Counted from the stretch's first letter, positions 1-8,228 are shown. The stretch is 11,813 nucleotides of DNA from an uncultured Sphingomonadales bacterium (GCA_903868655.1 CAIPWG010000049.1:1-11813), one strand, 5' to 3'. Program-made: numbers and translations. The notes: generated by a model not told the origin, from the sequence alone.

Positions 1-32
1 AGCCGGTCGGTCGTGATCAAGGCGTCGGTCAT
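1..32 (-). CDS. Possible 5' end of a further minus-strand gene (partial)
   Basis: An ATG at position 32 on the minus strand lies 9 nt after the TAA of the DUF445 gene. It opens a frame without a stop to the window edge, reading MTDALITTDR. Ten codons are too few to assign a family. The tight spacing would fit another member of the efflux/DUF445 operon. There is no clear Shine-Dalgarno sequence. The opening residues resemble how some crotonase-fold proteins begin, but that is only an impression and not a functional call. Confidence 0.3.
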   Translation of the reverse strand, partial: MTDALITTDR

Positions 33-41
33 ACCGGCTGG

Positions 42-1301
42 TTAAATCAAGTGTTCCACCGCGTGCAACGCCAATCCGACCAGCCCACCGACCAGCGTCC
101 CGTTGATACGAATGAATTGCAGATCACGTCCGACCGCACCCTCGATCCGCGCCGACACCGTACGCCCATCCCAGCGGCGAACGGTTTCGGATACGATCCG
201 CACAATGTCACCGCCATGACGATTGGCCAGGCCCGCCAGCGCGCGCCGGGCAAAGCGGTTGACCATGGCCCGCAACGCCGGATCGTTACCCAAGGCACGG
301 CCAAATCCGGCCAACCCTGCGCCGAATTCCCCCGCCCCGTCGCCCGGCGCGCGCAACAGCGTGATCAAGCCGGCGCGGCTGCGTTCCCAGATGCCGTCAA
401 GCCAGGCGGCAAAGGCGGCATTGCCCAAAGCATCGGACTTCATGCGCGCCACCCGCTGCGCCAAAGCCGGGTCGTTGACGAGGTCTTGCGCCAAATTGCT
501 CAGCGTTTCATCGATTTTCACGCGCAAGGGATGTGCGGGGTCAACCAGTGTTTCGGCCAGCAGCGCATAGAGCGCATCGAGCAAGGCACTGGCCAATCGG
601 TCATCAAGCCGGGTCCAGCGCATCAAAGTGTTCGCGCGATCGTGGATCAGGGCCCGCAACGCGCCTTCATTGGCTTCCAGCAGCAGCCCGGCGCGGCGCA
701 CCAGGCTATCGATGAGCGGCATATGCCGACCATCAACCAGCATCCCGTGCAGCATCTGCCCCGCCAGCGGAGCCAGTTCGATCCGCTCCATTTGCGCGCG
801 CAGCATCGCTTTGGCCGGCCGACCAACTTTGTCAGGATCGAGCGTTTCCAGAATTTCGGCGAGCAAATGCCCCAGACTGTCGCCAATCCGCCCAGATTCG
901 CGCACCGGATTGGCCAGATAATCGCCCAGTACGCGCGCAGCATCGAGCTGATGCAGCCTGCGCGCCACCACCTGCGGAGTCAGGAAATTGGTGCGCAAAA
1001 ATCCCGCCAGGCTGTCGGCGATGCGATCCTTGTTCACCGGAATGATCGCCGTATGCGGGATTGGCAAACCCAAAGGCCGCCTGAACAACGCGGTCACCGC
1101 AAACCAGTCGGCCAGTCCCCCGACCATGGCCGCCTCGGCAAAGGCAGCGGCATAACCCCAGGCCGGGTGAACCCCCACCAGCCGCCGGGACACCACAAAC
1201 AATCCGGCCATCAGCACCAGCAAGGCGCCTGCCACCAGCCGCATGCGCCGGGCAGGATCTGCCAGAACGCGTGCGGCCGGATGGCGCGATCGGGATGTCA
1301 C
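42..1301 (-). CDS. DUF445 family inner-membrane protein (YjiN-like), 419 aa
   Basis: This is a DUF445-family protein, related to E. coli YjiN, whose biochemical function is not established. A hydrophobic segment lies at about residues 21-37. It is followed by the family's most conserved block at about 56-94, with EAAMVGGLADWFAVTALF, then RRPLGLPIPHT and IPVNKDRI. A long helical, charged middle region comes next, and a second hydrophobic segment closes the C-terminus (about 400-414), ending in HAVEHLI. This one-TM-at-each-end layout and the roughly 420-residue length match the family. I chose the GTG at 1301 because it overlaps the TGA of the upstream RND gene as GTGA, suggesting translational coupling. 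It also keeps the basic N-terminal tail usual in the family. An in-frame ATG at 1244 would start right at the first TM and is the alternative. The same frame continues upstream to 1496, but there it is the RND gene read out of frame. Confidence 0.9.
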   Translation of the reverse strand: MTSRSRHPAARVLADPARRMRLVAGALLVLMAGLFVVSRRLVGVHPAWGYAAAFAEAAMVGGLADWFAVTALFRRPLGLPIPHTAIIPVNKDRIADSLAGFLRTNFLTPQVVARRLHQLDAARVLGDYLANPVRESGRIGDSLGHLLAEILETLDPDKVGRPAKAMLRAQMERIELAPLAGQMLHGMLVDGRHMPLIDSLVRRAGLLLEANEGALRALIHDRANTLMRWTRLDDRLASALLDALYALLAETLVDPAHPLRVKIDETLSNLAQDLVNDPALAQRVARMKSDALGNAAFAAWLDGIWERSRAGLITLLRAPGDGAGEFGAGLAGFGRALGNDPALRAMVNRFARRALAGLANRHGGDIVRIVSETVRRWDGRTVSARIEGAVGRDLQFIRINGTLVGGLVGLALHAVEHLI

Positions 1302-4300
1302 TCGGCCGGGTGCAACGCTGCGGGTTCGCCGGTCGGCGCAACGATCTTGGGCGCGAGCAGATAGCGCGCGAGCCACGGCCCCAGCCGTTTTTCCAACCCG
1401 TCGGCCAGGCTGAAGCCGGCCGGCACGATCAGCAAAGTCAGCAGTGTCGACAGGCTCAACCCGCCCATCACCACGATCCCCATCGGCGCGCGCCAACCGC
1501 CATCACCACCCAACGACAGCGCGGTCGGCACCATGCCGGCCACCATCGCAACCGTTGTCATCACGATAGGCTGTGCGCGCTTGTGGCCGGCTTCGATAAT
1601 CGAAGTGTGTTTCGTCTGACCCCCTGCCATCTCCTCGATTGCAAAATCGATAAGCAGGATCGAGTTTTTGGCAACAATCCCGAACAGCATCAGCATGCCG
1701 ATGAACACCGGCAGTGAAATGGCACTGCCAGTCATCGCCAACAGCAAAAGACCACCCAGTGGCGCCAGAAACAATGACCCCATATTGACCAGAGGCGAAA
1801 TGAACCGGTGGTAAAGCAGCACCAGGACCGAAAACACGAGCAGGACACCCGATCCCAGCGCTGCGCCGAAATTGCGCACCAGTTCCTCCTGGAAACGATC
1901 TTCGCCCGCCGCCTTGTTGGCGACGCCGTCAGGCAAATGTTGCATGATCGGCAGCCGATTGATGGCATCCATCGCCGTCCCCTTGGGCATAGCGGGCGGC
2001 AAATCGGCGCCCACAAACACCCGCCGGCTTTGATTGTAGCGCTGGATCGAGGTTGGCCCCGATCCGAAGCTGATCGTGGCGACCCGCGACAGCGGTACCG
2101 ATTCCCCGGAAACCGTCGGAACGGGCAGATTTTCGAGCGTTGACAGATCACGCCGCGATTCAACCGGCAGCTTGACCCGGATCGGAACCTGACGGTCCGA
2201 CAAGGAAAATTTGGCGCTGTTCTGGTTGATCTCGCCCTGGGTTGCGATCCGGATTACCTGGCTGAGCGTTTGCGTCGTGACACCCATCGACGCAGCCAGA
2301 TCAAAATGGGGCGTGATCACGATTTCGGGCCGACGCAAATCGGCGCTGATCCGCGGTGCCACAACCTGCTTCAGCTTGCCCATCTGGTCGACCAGTGTTT
2401 GCGCGGTACGCTGCAACAAGTCGGGATCTGATCCTGACAGCATCACACTGATCGCCCGGCCCGACCCGCCGCCCGGCCCGCCGCCGTTCTGATTGGCAAA
2501 GCTGATCCGCGCATCGGGCAATTTCTGCAATTGCGGGGTCAGATCGCGCTCAAACTTGATCGAGCTGCGTTTGCGATCAGGCCGCAGTTGAATGTAAATG
2601 TTGGCTTTGCCCTCACTGATGTCTTCAAGCGCGATGCCGACTTCCTGTTGCGGGCTAACCAGCGCAAGCACCTGATCGGCCTTGGCTTCGGTCTGCTGGA
2701 TCGTTGTCCCCGGCACCATCTCGATCACGATCTGGCTCTCGTTGGTGTCCGTGTCGGGAAAGAATTGGGTGGGCAGCGCGGCCATCAACACAAACGTCAG
2801 GACCAAAGACGCAATGCCGATCCCCATCATCCACAAGCGATGGTCGACCAGCCGCGCACGTATCCGCAGCACGATCCAGTCGAACCAGATGGCCAGCGCA
2901 CCGCCGCCCAGCCGCGCCAGCACGCTGCCTGCAAAAATTACCAGCGCCCCGGCCAGGGTCCCGCCTGTCAACGCCGCGACCGGGGGCACTGCGCCCGGCA
3001 AAGACAGAAGCGCCAGAGGCTTGTAAATCGCTGAAAAGGCCATGACGAAAGCAACCATCGCCGCCAAGCCAATCGCGATCAGCACCAGCGGATACCACCA
3101 ACGGCTGCGCCGCGGCACGAGGCCGATGCGTCGCGCAGCAGCCTTGCTCGTATCGAGCGACCAGTGCAGCACCTTCATGTAGCGGTCCATCCACGCGCCG
3201 CCGCCATGTTCGCGCTCGCCTTGCACCGACAGGAAATAAGCTGCAACCATCGGTGTGATCATGCGTGCGACCAGCAGCGAAAACAGCACTGCGACCACTA
3301 CGGTCAAACCGAAATTCTTGAAAAACTGGCCCGATACCCCAGGCATCAGCGCCACCGGCAGGAACACCGCGACGATCGAAAATGTCGTGGCCACCACTGC
3401 CAGCCCGATCTCGTCAGCGGCATCAATCGCGGCCTGAAACGGCGTCTTGCCCATGTGGATATGCCGCACGATGTTCTCGATCTCCACGATCGCATCGTCG
3501 ACCAGCACCCCCGCCACCAGACCCAGCGCCAGCAGCGACATCGTGTTGAGCGTAATGCCCATCAGCGTCATCACCCAGAACGTCGGGATCGAAGACAGCG
3601 GGATTGCCAGCGCCGACACAACCGTCGAACGCCAGTCGCGCAAGAAGAAGAACACCACGATCACGGCCAGCACCGCGCCTTCGACCATGGCCGAAATCGA
3701 ACTGTGATACTGATCGCGGGTATACGAAACCGAATTGAACAAGTTGGTGAACCGCAAGCGCTTGCCCTGTTCAGCCTCCAGCTTGTTGAGTTCGACCACG
3801 GTGGCATCGTAGACCGATACATCGGATTCACCGCGCGCGCGCGCCACGCTGAACGTCACCACAGGCTTGCCGTGGAACTTGGCAATCGAGGTGACTTCGC
3901 TGAACCCGTCGCGCACATCGGCGACATCGGCCAGTCGCACCGAATGCCCCGCCGACAGCCCCACTTCGACTTGCGACAGGTCATAGGCCGTGCGCGCATT
4001 GCCCAGCACGCGCACGGTCTGGCGCGATCCGGCAACTTCAGCGCGGCCACCCGCCGCATTCAGATTTACCTGCCGCAGGACCTGGTTGATCTGGGTTGCA
4101 GTGATGCCTTGCGCAATCATCCGCGACGGATCGAGCGTGACCGTGATTTCACGATCAACCCCGCCCGAACGCTTGACTTCGGCCATGCCCGGGATCGCCA
4201 GCAGCCGCTTTGCCACAGTGTCGTCGATATACCACGACAACTGTTCCATCGTCATGTCATCGGCCGCAACCGCGAAATAGGCGATCGGTTGCGAAGAAGT

Positions 4301-4705
4301 CTCGGCCTTGAACACCTGGGGTTCAAGAATGCCTTCAGGCAATTCACCACGCACGCGGTCCACCGCGTTCTTCACTTCATTGACCGCGGCATTGATATCT
4401 TGCCCGATCTTGAACTGGACCTGGGTCGTGCTTTGCCCTTCGCTGGCGGTCGACGTGATCGTGTCCACGCCTGCGATGGAACGCACGCTGGATTCGACTT
4501 TCTGGGTGATCTGGTTGCCGATTTCGGTCGGCGCAGCGCCCGGCTGCGAGATCGACACGATCACCAGCGGAAATTCGATATCGGGAGTATCCTGCACTTT
4601 CATCGACATGAACGCGAAAATGCCAATGATCGTCAGCCCCAGAAAGAGCACGATCGGCACGACCGGATTGCGGATCGACCACGCCGACAAATTGCGAAAA
4701 TTCAT
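1298..4705 (-). CDS. RND-family efflux transporter, inner-membrane permease, 1135 aa
   Basis: A proton-driven RND exporter of the AcrB/HAE1 type, expected to form a trimer in the inner membrane and work with the adaptor encoded just upstream. TM1 is at about residues 13-33, followed by the typical porter-domain start ([10 protein letters not shown]). TM4 carries the paired proton-relay aspartates D403 and D404 in [11 protein letters not shown]. The TM10 lysine is K1013 in [14 protein letters not shown]. The DD pair fits drug/hydrophobe exporters better than metal (CzcA) pumps. The ATG at 4705 has a good AGAGGA Shine-Dalgarno at 4713-4718. The protein is about 90 residues longer than usual. 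The excess lies between TM6 (ending near 491) and TM7 (starting near 625) and includes two extra hydrophobic stretches (about 536-561 and 580-612). A Gly-rich loop follows at 741-749. The substrate cannot be inferred, and no outer-membrane TolC partner is in the window. The stop overlaps the DUF445 start. Confidence 0.96.
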   Translation of the reverse strand: MNFRNLSAWSIRNPVVPIVLFLGLTIIGIFAFMSMKVQDTPDIEFPLVIVSISQPGAAPTEIGNQITQKVESSVRSIAGVDTITSTASEGQSTTQVQFKIGQDINAAVNEVKNAVDRVRGELPEGILEPQVFKAETSSQPIAYFAVAADDMTMEQLSWYIDDTVAKRLLAIPGMAEVKRSGGVDREITVTLDPSRMIAQGITATQINQVLRQVNLNAAGGRAEVAGSRQTVRVLGNARTAYDLSQVEVGLSAGHSVRLADVADVRDGFSEVTSIAKFHGKPVVTFSVARARGESDVSVYDATVVELNKLEAEQGKRLRFTNLFNSVSYTRDQYHSSISAMVEGAVLAVIVVFFFLRDWRSTVVSALAIPLSSIPTFWVMTLMGITLNTMSLLALGLVAGVLVDDAIVEIENIVRHIHMGKTPFQAAIDAADEIGLAVVATTFSIVAVFLPVALMPGVSGQFFKNFGLTVVVAVLFSLLVARMITPMVAAYFLSVQGEREHGGGAWMDRYMKVLHWSLDTSKAAARRIGLVPRRSRWWYPLVLIAIGLAAMVAFVMAFSAIYKPLALLSLPGAVPPVAALTGGTLAGALVIFAGSVLARLGGGALAIWFDWIVLRIRARLVDHRLWMMGIGIASLVLTFVLMAALPTQFFPDTDTNESQIVIEMVPGTTIQQTEAKADQVLALVSPQQEVGIALEDISEGKANIYIQLRPDRKRSSIKFERDLTPQLQKLPDARISFANQNGGGPGGGSGRAISVMLSGSDPDLLQRTAQTLVDQMGKLKQVVAPRISADLRRPEIVITPHFDLAASMGVTTQTLSQVIRIATQGEINQNSAKFSLSDRQVPIRVKLPVESRRDLSTLENLPVPTVSGESVPLSRVATISFGSGPTSIQRYNQSRRVFVGADLPPAMPKGTAMDAINRLPIMQHLPDGVANKAAGEDRFQEELVRNFGAALGSGVLLVFSVLVLLYHRFISPLVNMGSLFLAPLGGLLLLAMTGSAISLPVFIGMLMLFGIVAKNSILLIDFAIEEMAGGQTKHTSIIEAGHKRAQPIVMTTVAMVAGMVPTALSLGGDGGWRAPMGIVVMGGLSLSTLLTLLIVPAGFSLADGLEKRLGPWLARYLLAPKIVAPTGEPAALHPAE

Positions 4706-4745
4706 GCCCGTATCCTCTCGCCGCCGCCGATCGTCCGGCGTCCGC

Positions 4746-5921
4746 TCACTTGGCCGCTGCGACCGTGCCCGCCGATTTGCTGCGGTCGATCACCGGCTTG
4801 ATCGTGTCACCAGGGTTAAGGAACCCGCCCGCGCGCAGCACCACCTTCTCATCGCCCGACAGACCTTTGAGCACTGCGATGCCTTGCGGGGTCACATCAC
4901 CGATCACGATCGCGCGGCGCGCGACTTTGTTGTCCGTGCCCACGACATAGACATAGGCCCCGCTGGCATCCGACAATATCGCGGATTCGGGCAGGATCGG
5001 CGCCGTTGTGGTGCCCGACCGCAAAGTCGCCGTGGCAAACCCGCCGGGGCGCAAAGCCTTGTCATACGGCAAAGCGATCCGGGCGACGCCCTGCCGCGAA
5101 GTCGGATCGATCACCGGCGCCAATTGCCAGACGTGGCCGGTAAAATGCTGGGTAGTGCCGACGGGGTTGACATCGGCTGGATCGCCGAGCGCCATTCGCG
5201 CCAGATTGCTCTCCGACAGCCGCGCCTGCATTTCCAGTTCCCCATCGCGCGCGATGCGGAACAACGTCCCGCTCGCCCCACCGACGATCTGGCCTGGCTC
5301 CACTTGTCGTGTCAGCACCATGCCGGCTTCGGGTGCGATGACATTGAGCCGTGCGGCACTGGCACGCAATTGGCCGAGCGTGGCGCGCGCCACGCGTACT
5401 TGCGCCACCGCGGCATCGCGCGTGGCGGTCAACTGTTCGATATCGGCATTCGAAATAAAGCCGTTGGCCACCAGTTTGAGCGAGCGGTCGAGCTTGTTTT
5501 GAGCAAGACGCGCGTTGGCTTGCTGCACTTCGACATTGGCCGACTGGCTGGCGATCTCTTCGGTCTGGACCGAACGGTCAACCACGGCCAGCACCTGGCC
5601 CTTGCGCACCCAGCTGCCCGCATCCACCAGCACTTGCACGACTTTGCCACCCTCGCCGGCGATACCGACAGGCAGATCGCGGCGTGCGGCCAGCACGCCA
5701 CTCGCAGTCATCGCGCCCTGCACCGTGATCCGTCCGGGCACGACCACTGTTACGGTCTGCGCATTGCCGTCCGCTTGCGCCGCAGCAGCGGGCGCGAACA
5801 CCTTGTTCGCGCCATACCAGCCGCCAAGCAGAAGCAGGCCCAAGGCGCCACAGCCTGCCAGCACCATGCCGGACGAAGGTCGCGTGCGCTGCACACCAAG
5901 CCGATCAAGCTTTCCCGTCAT
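4746..5921 (-). CDS. RND efflux periplasmic adaptor subunit (MFP/HlyD-like), 391 aa
   Basis: A membrane-fusion protein that would link the downstream RND pump to an outer-membrane channel. With the ATG at 5921, a short basic N-terminus leads into one hydrophobic anchor (about residues 19-36). The first lipoyl half follows (about 70-115, with VLVDAGSWVRKGQVLAVVD), then an alpha-hairpin (about 118-188, Ala/Gln-rich). The second lipoyl half (about 190-225, with VIAPEAGMVL and VEPGQIV), a beta-barrel (about 226-300) and a membrane-proximal domain close the protein. Length and domain order are normal. Only 40 bp separate it from the RND gene, so they form one operon. The start is uncertain: ATG 5969 and GTG 5996 are in frame, none has a convincing Shine-Dalgarno, and GTG 5996 has a weak AGGCG. 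An LAGC string at 21-24 looks like a lipobox but has no hydrophobic stretch before it, so I read it as part of the anchor. Confidence 0.93.
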   Translation of the reverse strand: MTGKLDRLGVQRTRPSSGMVLAGCGALGLLLLGGWYGANKVFAPAAAAQADGNAQTVTVVVPGRITVQGAMTASGVLAARRDLPVGIAGEGGKVVQVLVDAGSWVRKGQVLAVVDRSVQTEEIASQSANVEVQQANARLAQNKLDRSLKLVANGFISNADIEQLTATRDAAVAQVRVARATLGQLRASAARLNVIAPEAGMVLTRQVEPGQIVGGASGTLFRIARDGELEMQARLSESNLARMALGDPADVNPVGTTQHFTGHVWQLAPVIDPTSRQGVARIALPYDKALRPGGFATATLRSGTTTAPILPESAILSDASGAYVYVVGTDNKVARRAIVIGDVTPQGIAVLKGLSGDEKVVLRAGGFLNPGDTIKPVIDRSKSAGTVAAAK

Positions 5922-6000
5922 ATCTGATTTGGACGTCACAGTATCCACACAGCCGTTCCCAATCCTCATGCACCCGCGCCAGCCGCTGTTCGGCACACAT

Positions 6001-6037
6001 TCGCGCCTATGCGATAAAGTTTAGCGCAAAGGCGCGA
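6001..6037. promoter_or_regulatory. 37-bp imperfect palindrome upstream of the efflux operon (candidate operator)
   Basis: The arms TCGCGCCTATGCG (6001-6013) and CGCAAAGGCGCGA (6025-6037) are inverted repeats of 13 bp with a single A/A mismatch, around an 11-nt AT-rich centre. The element lies 79 bp upstream of the adaptor ATG at 5921 and 4 bp from the alternative GTG at 5996. No T-run follows on either strand, so it is not a terminator. Palindromes of this size next to RND operons are often operators for TetR- or MarR-type repressors, but no such regulator gene is in the window. It could instead fold as a 5' leader hairpin. Confidence 0.55.
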
Positions 6038-6155
6038 GACTGACCACGTCGGTATGGTAACCGTCGTGGTTCTTAAGCAAACTCCCCGGTGCCATAGAGC
6101 CCGATCCGACAAGTGGCAATTCACGCTCTACGAACAACTTGGGGCCAGAACGCAA

Positions 6156-6211
6156 CCGGGCCGCTGGTCATGATCGACCAGCGGCCCGGCAACGCAACGG
6201 GCAAATGCCCG
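6156..6211 (-). terminator. GC-rich hairpins downstream of sciP (terminator-like, no strong U-tract)
   Basis: Two stem-loops lie 15-71 nt after the sciP stop. The nearer is a small hairpin at 6198-6211 (CGGGC, 4-nt loop, GCCCG). The farther is a stem of 14 perfect base pairs at 6156-6169 paired with 6176-6189, with a 6-nt loop. On the minus strand the large stem is followed by TTGCGTT rather than a run of T. It may be a weak intrinsic terminator, a 3'-end stabilising hairpin or a barrier between the sciP cassette and the efflux operon. Each hairpin is flanked on the plus strand by the repeat AACGCAAC (6150-6157 and 6191-6198). Confidence 0.5.
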
Positions 6212-6226
6212 CCCGATCAGGAATGT

Positions 6227-6526
6227 TCAATATTTCTGCTGGCGCTCGTACAGATCACGATAATGCTGGATCCGCGTTACCCGCAAGCCCTGCATGCCCG
6301 AACGATCAACCGCGCGTTGCCACGAGGCGAATTCTTCAAGCGTCAGATTGTAACGTTCGCACACTTCATCGATCGACAGAAGCCCACCGTTGACAGCCGC
6401 AACCACTTCGGCCTTGCGCCGCACCACCAATCGGGTAGTGCTCGGTGGCGGCAAGGCGTCGATCGTCAAAGGCTCGCCCAACGGCCCGATCACCTGGCAA
6501 GGTTTGATTTTCTGGTTTTCAATCAT
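6227..6526 (-). CDS. sciP: SciP/DUF1153 family cell-cycle regulator, 99 aa
   Basis: A small helix-turn-helix protein of the DUF1153 family. In Caulobacter crescentus the family member SciP (small CtrA inhibitory protein) binds the master regulator CtrA and blocks transcription from CtrA-dependent promoters. Hallmarks visible here are VIGPLGEPLTIDALPPP (residues 12-28), then TRLVVRRKAEVVAAVNGGLLS (31-51), then the HTH and C-terminal helix region with YNLTLEEFASWQRAVDR (59-75) and GLRVTRIQHYR (80-90). Length is typical (about 90-100 aa). The ATG at 6526 overlaps the last 8 bp of the upstream gene (6519-6526), so translation is probably coupled. Only a weak ACGAGAA lies upstream. Family membership is clear. 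That it controls CtrA in this organism is inferred from the family. Confidence 0.93.
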   Translation of the reverse strand: MIENQKIKPCQVIGPLGEPLTIDALPPPSTTRLVVRRKAEVVAAVNGGLLSIDEVCERYNLTLEEFASWQRAVDRSGMQGLRVTRIQHYRDLYERQQKY

Positions 6527-6872
6527 CGCAGTTCTCGTCGGCTTGGCGCACAGAGCGCACGATCAGCGGGTTTTCGCGGCTGTCGACAGATGTGCCCTGA
6601 TTGCCTTTGCGATAGGCTGAAGATGTTGAGTTAATGAAATCCTTAGGCGATTCGCTGCGGTCGAGCATGTGCGCCGCGACCTGGTGAAAACTGCCTACCG
6701 GCACAGGCGCCTCGCTGGTGCCGCTGCTGCGATGGCAGGCGCCAGACTGGAGCCGCCGCAACTGCTGCGCCGCCATCAGCCGGGCGCACAATTCGCTCCA
6801 GCCTAGCGGCCGCATTGCCAGGTCGCCCTGGCGCGAATCGAACGCGAAAGATTCGGGAAAAGCCATGTCCAT
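6519..6872 (-). CDS. Unrecognised protein co-encoded with sciP, 117 aa
   Basis: I do not recognise a characterised family. The first third is well ordered and looks structured, with [24 protein letters not shown] at about residues 9-32 and then MAAQQLRRL. The remainder is polar and probably flexible, with [11 protein letters not shown] at about 60-70, many Ser/Asn residues, and an acidic end ADENCDD. There is no signal peptide, TM segment or nucleotide-binding motif. The gene is probably real: it overlaps sciP by 8 bp on the same strand and no competing frame is convincing. The sequence gives an impression of a conserved Sphingomonadales hypothetical usually found ahead of sciP, but I could not check this. 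A second in-frame ATG at 6866 is an equally good start; an AAGG lies about 8-9 nt upstream of the ATG at 6872. Confidence 0.75.
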   Translation of the reverse strand: MDMAFPESFAFDSRQGDLAMRPLGWSELCARLMAAQQLRRLQSGACHRSSGTSEAPVPVGSFHQVAAHMLDRSESPKDFINSTSSAYRKGNQGTSVDSRENPLIVRSVRQADENCDD

Positions 6873-7033
6873 GGCCCAGCCTTAGACCCAAGCTGGATAA
6901 AGGACGGTAAAGGCGGCTTTTACTCGGGATTAGGCATAGTTAAGCCGAAGGAAACGCCAGCGGAAGGGTTTGTACACAAGTTGGCACCGATCGGGCCAAG
7001 CCGCGCACCGGCAAAACCAAACCTGGCACTGCC
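6873..7033. promoter_or_regulatory. Divergent intergenic region between the sciP cassette and mnmA
   Basis: This stretch must hold the promoters of two divergent units: the minus-strand sciP cassette and plus-strand mnmA. It is more AT-rich around 6890-6950 than the coding flanks. A 6-bp inverted repeat CGGCTT/AAGCCG (6914-6919 and 6942-6947) encloses ATTA-N7-TTAA (6929-6943). That resembles, with only one perfect half-site, the CtrA consensus TTAA-N7-TTAA. No confident -35/-10 pair could be assigned on either strand. Confidence 0.45.
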
Positions 7034-7073
7034 CATGGCAAGGCCATGCAAAACCCCCTATGGCAAAGCCATG
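7034..7073 (+). promoter_or_regulatory. Tandem mini-hairpins covering the mnmA start codon
   Basis: Two near-identical 15-bp dyads lie 25 bp apart. The first is CATGGC-AAG-GCCATG (7034-7048). The second is ATGGC-AAA-GCCAT (7060-7072), whose right arm contains the first two bases of the mnmA ATG at 7071. There is no clear Shine-Dalgarno before that ATG. In mRNA the second stem would bury the start codon, so it may modulate initiation. Upstream in-frame starts (ATG 7035, TTG 6981) would instead place the element inside the coding region. Confidence 0.4.
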
Positions 7074-8228
7074 ACTGTTTCGCCTCACCCATTTTCCGCC
7101 GATCTGATCGCCGATCCTGCCGCCCTGTTTGATTTGCCACGCCCGGCCAAAGATTGCCGTATCGTCGTGGCGATGTCGGGCGGGGTCGACAGCTCGGTGG
7201 TGGCTGCACTTGCCGCAGCCAGCGGCGCCGAAGTCATCGGCATCACTTTGCAACTGTACGATCATGGTGCGGCCACCGGCCGCAAGGGCGCGTGCTGCGC
7301 CGGCGACGATATCCGCGACGCGCGCGCCGTGGCCGACCGACTCGGCTTTGCCCATTACGTGTTCGACCATGAGTCCGATTTTCGCGAGGCGGTCGTCGAA
7401 CGCTTTGCCGACGACTATCTGCAAGGCCGCACCCCGATCCCGTGCATCCGCTGCAACATGGGGCCCAAATTCACCGATCTGTTGCGTATGGCGCGCGATC
7501 TGGGCGCCGATTGCCTGGCCACCGGGCATTATGTGCGGCGTGTCGAACAGTCCGGCGCGATCACTTTGCAGCGTGCGATCGATCCCGCGCGCGACCAGTC
7601 ATATTTTCTGTATGGCACGACCGAGCCGCAACTGGATTTCCTGCGCTTTCCGCTGGGTGGCTTGCCCAAACCGCAAGTGCGCGCAATTGCCGCCGCGATG
7701 GGGCTGGGGGTGGCGACCAAGCCTGACAGCCAGGACATCTGCTTTGTACCCGATGGCGATTATGCCCGGGTGGTCAGCGCGATCCGCCCCGAAGCCTCGC
7801 GGCCAGGCACCATTGTCCACGCCCAGACCGGCGATGTACTCGGCGCGCACAAAGGGATCATCCATTTTACCGTCGGCCAGCGGCGGGGGCTTGAAATCGG
7901 CGGGCAGCCCGAACCGCTCTATGTCGTGGCGCTCGACGCGCCGGATGCGCGCGTGCTGGTCGGTCCGCGCGCAATGCTGGCGGTTCACGCCGCACACCTG
8001 ATCGAAACCAATCGCATTGGCGGCGTGCCGCACGATATCCCGCTCGCAGCCAAAGTCCGCTCGCTCGCCAAGCCCGTACCAATCGTGCTCGACGGACCCT
8101 TTGGCGAAGGCGCGTCCACCATCATCCGGTTTGCCCAGCCCGAACTCGGCGTGGCCCCGGGACAGGCCGCGGTGATCTATGCGGGCGATCGCGTGATCGG
8201 TGGTGGCTGGATCGACCGGACAGAGTAA
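7071..8228 (+). CDS. mnmA: tRNA-specific 2-thiouridylase MnmA, 385 aa
   Basis: MnmA makes 2-thiouridine at the wobble position (U34) of tRNAs for Lys, Glu and Gln. It adenylates the base and then transfers sulfur from a persulfide. The N-terminal PP-loop is SGGVDSSV (about residues 36-43, from the ATG at 7071). The two catalytic cysteines expected of the family are present: one in [13 protein letters not shown] (C125/C128) and one in [15 protein letters not shown] (C224). TGHYVRR (151-157) and FTVGQRRGL (266-274) are further family signatures, and the C-terminal beta-barrel is complete. Length is normal. I prefer ATG 7071 because conserved sequence begins with the Asp/Leu-rich [18 protein letters not shown]. 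Alternatives are ATG 7035 and TTG 6981 in the same frame. It is divergent from the sciP cassette, and the P450 gene follows 69 bp downstream on the same strand. Confidence 0.97.
   Translation: MTVSPHPFSADLIADPAALFDLPRPAKDCRIVVAMSGGVDSSVVAALAAASGAEVIGITLQLYDHGAATGRKGACCAGDDIRDARAVADRLGFAHYVFDHESDFREAVVERFADDYLQGRTPIPCIRCNMGPKFTDLLRMARDLGADCLATGHYVRRVEQSGAITLQRAIDPARDQSYFLYGTTEPQLDFLRFPLGGLPKPQVRAIAAAMGLGVATKPDSQDICFVPDGDYARVVSAIRPEASRPGTIVHAQTGDVLGAHKGIIHFTVGQRRGLEIGGQPEPLYVVALDAPDARVLVGPRAMLAVHAAHLIETNRIGGVPHDIPLAAKVRSLAKPVPIVLDGPFGEGASTIIRFAQPELGVAPGQAAVIYAGDRVIGGGWIDRTE

Noticed and set aside
1..39. 7-bp inverted repeat AGCCGGT/ACCGGCT at the window edge
   Set aside because: The arms are short with a 25-nt spacer, there is no T-run, and it would lie over the possible start of the next gene. 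Probably chance in GC-rich DNA.
51..1364. A 437-codon plus-strand open frame opposite the DUF445 gene
   Set aside because: It is a shadow of DUF445. The translation is Gln/Arg/His-rich without recognisable domains.
5847..5861. Lipobox (LAGC) making the adaptor a lipoprotein
   Set aside because: The Cys would follow only a short polar stretch. The hydrophobic segment lies after it, so it reads as a membrane anchor rather than a lipoprotein signal peptide.
3164..5927. Two overlapping plus-strand open frames of about 540 codons each opposite the RND and adaptor genes
   Set aside because: They are antisense shadows of GC-rich coding sequence. The products are His/Arg/Gln-rich low-complexity strings, while the minus-strand frames give clear RND and MFP proteins.
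6113..6634. A 173-codon plus-strand frame opposite sciP
   Set aside because: It runs through the sciP 3' hairpins and is antisense to a clearly conserved small regulator. No domain features are visible.
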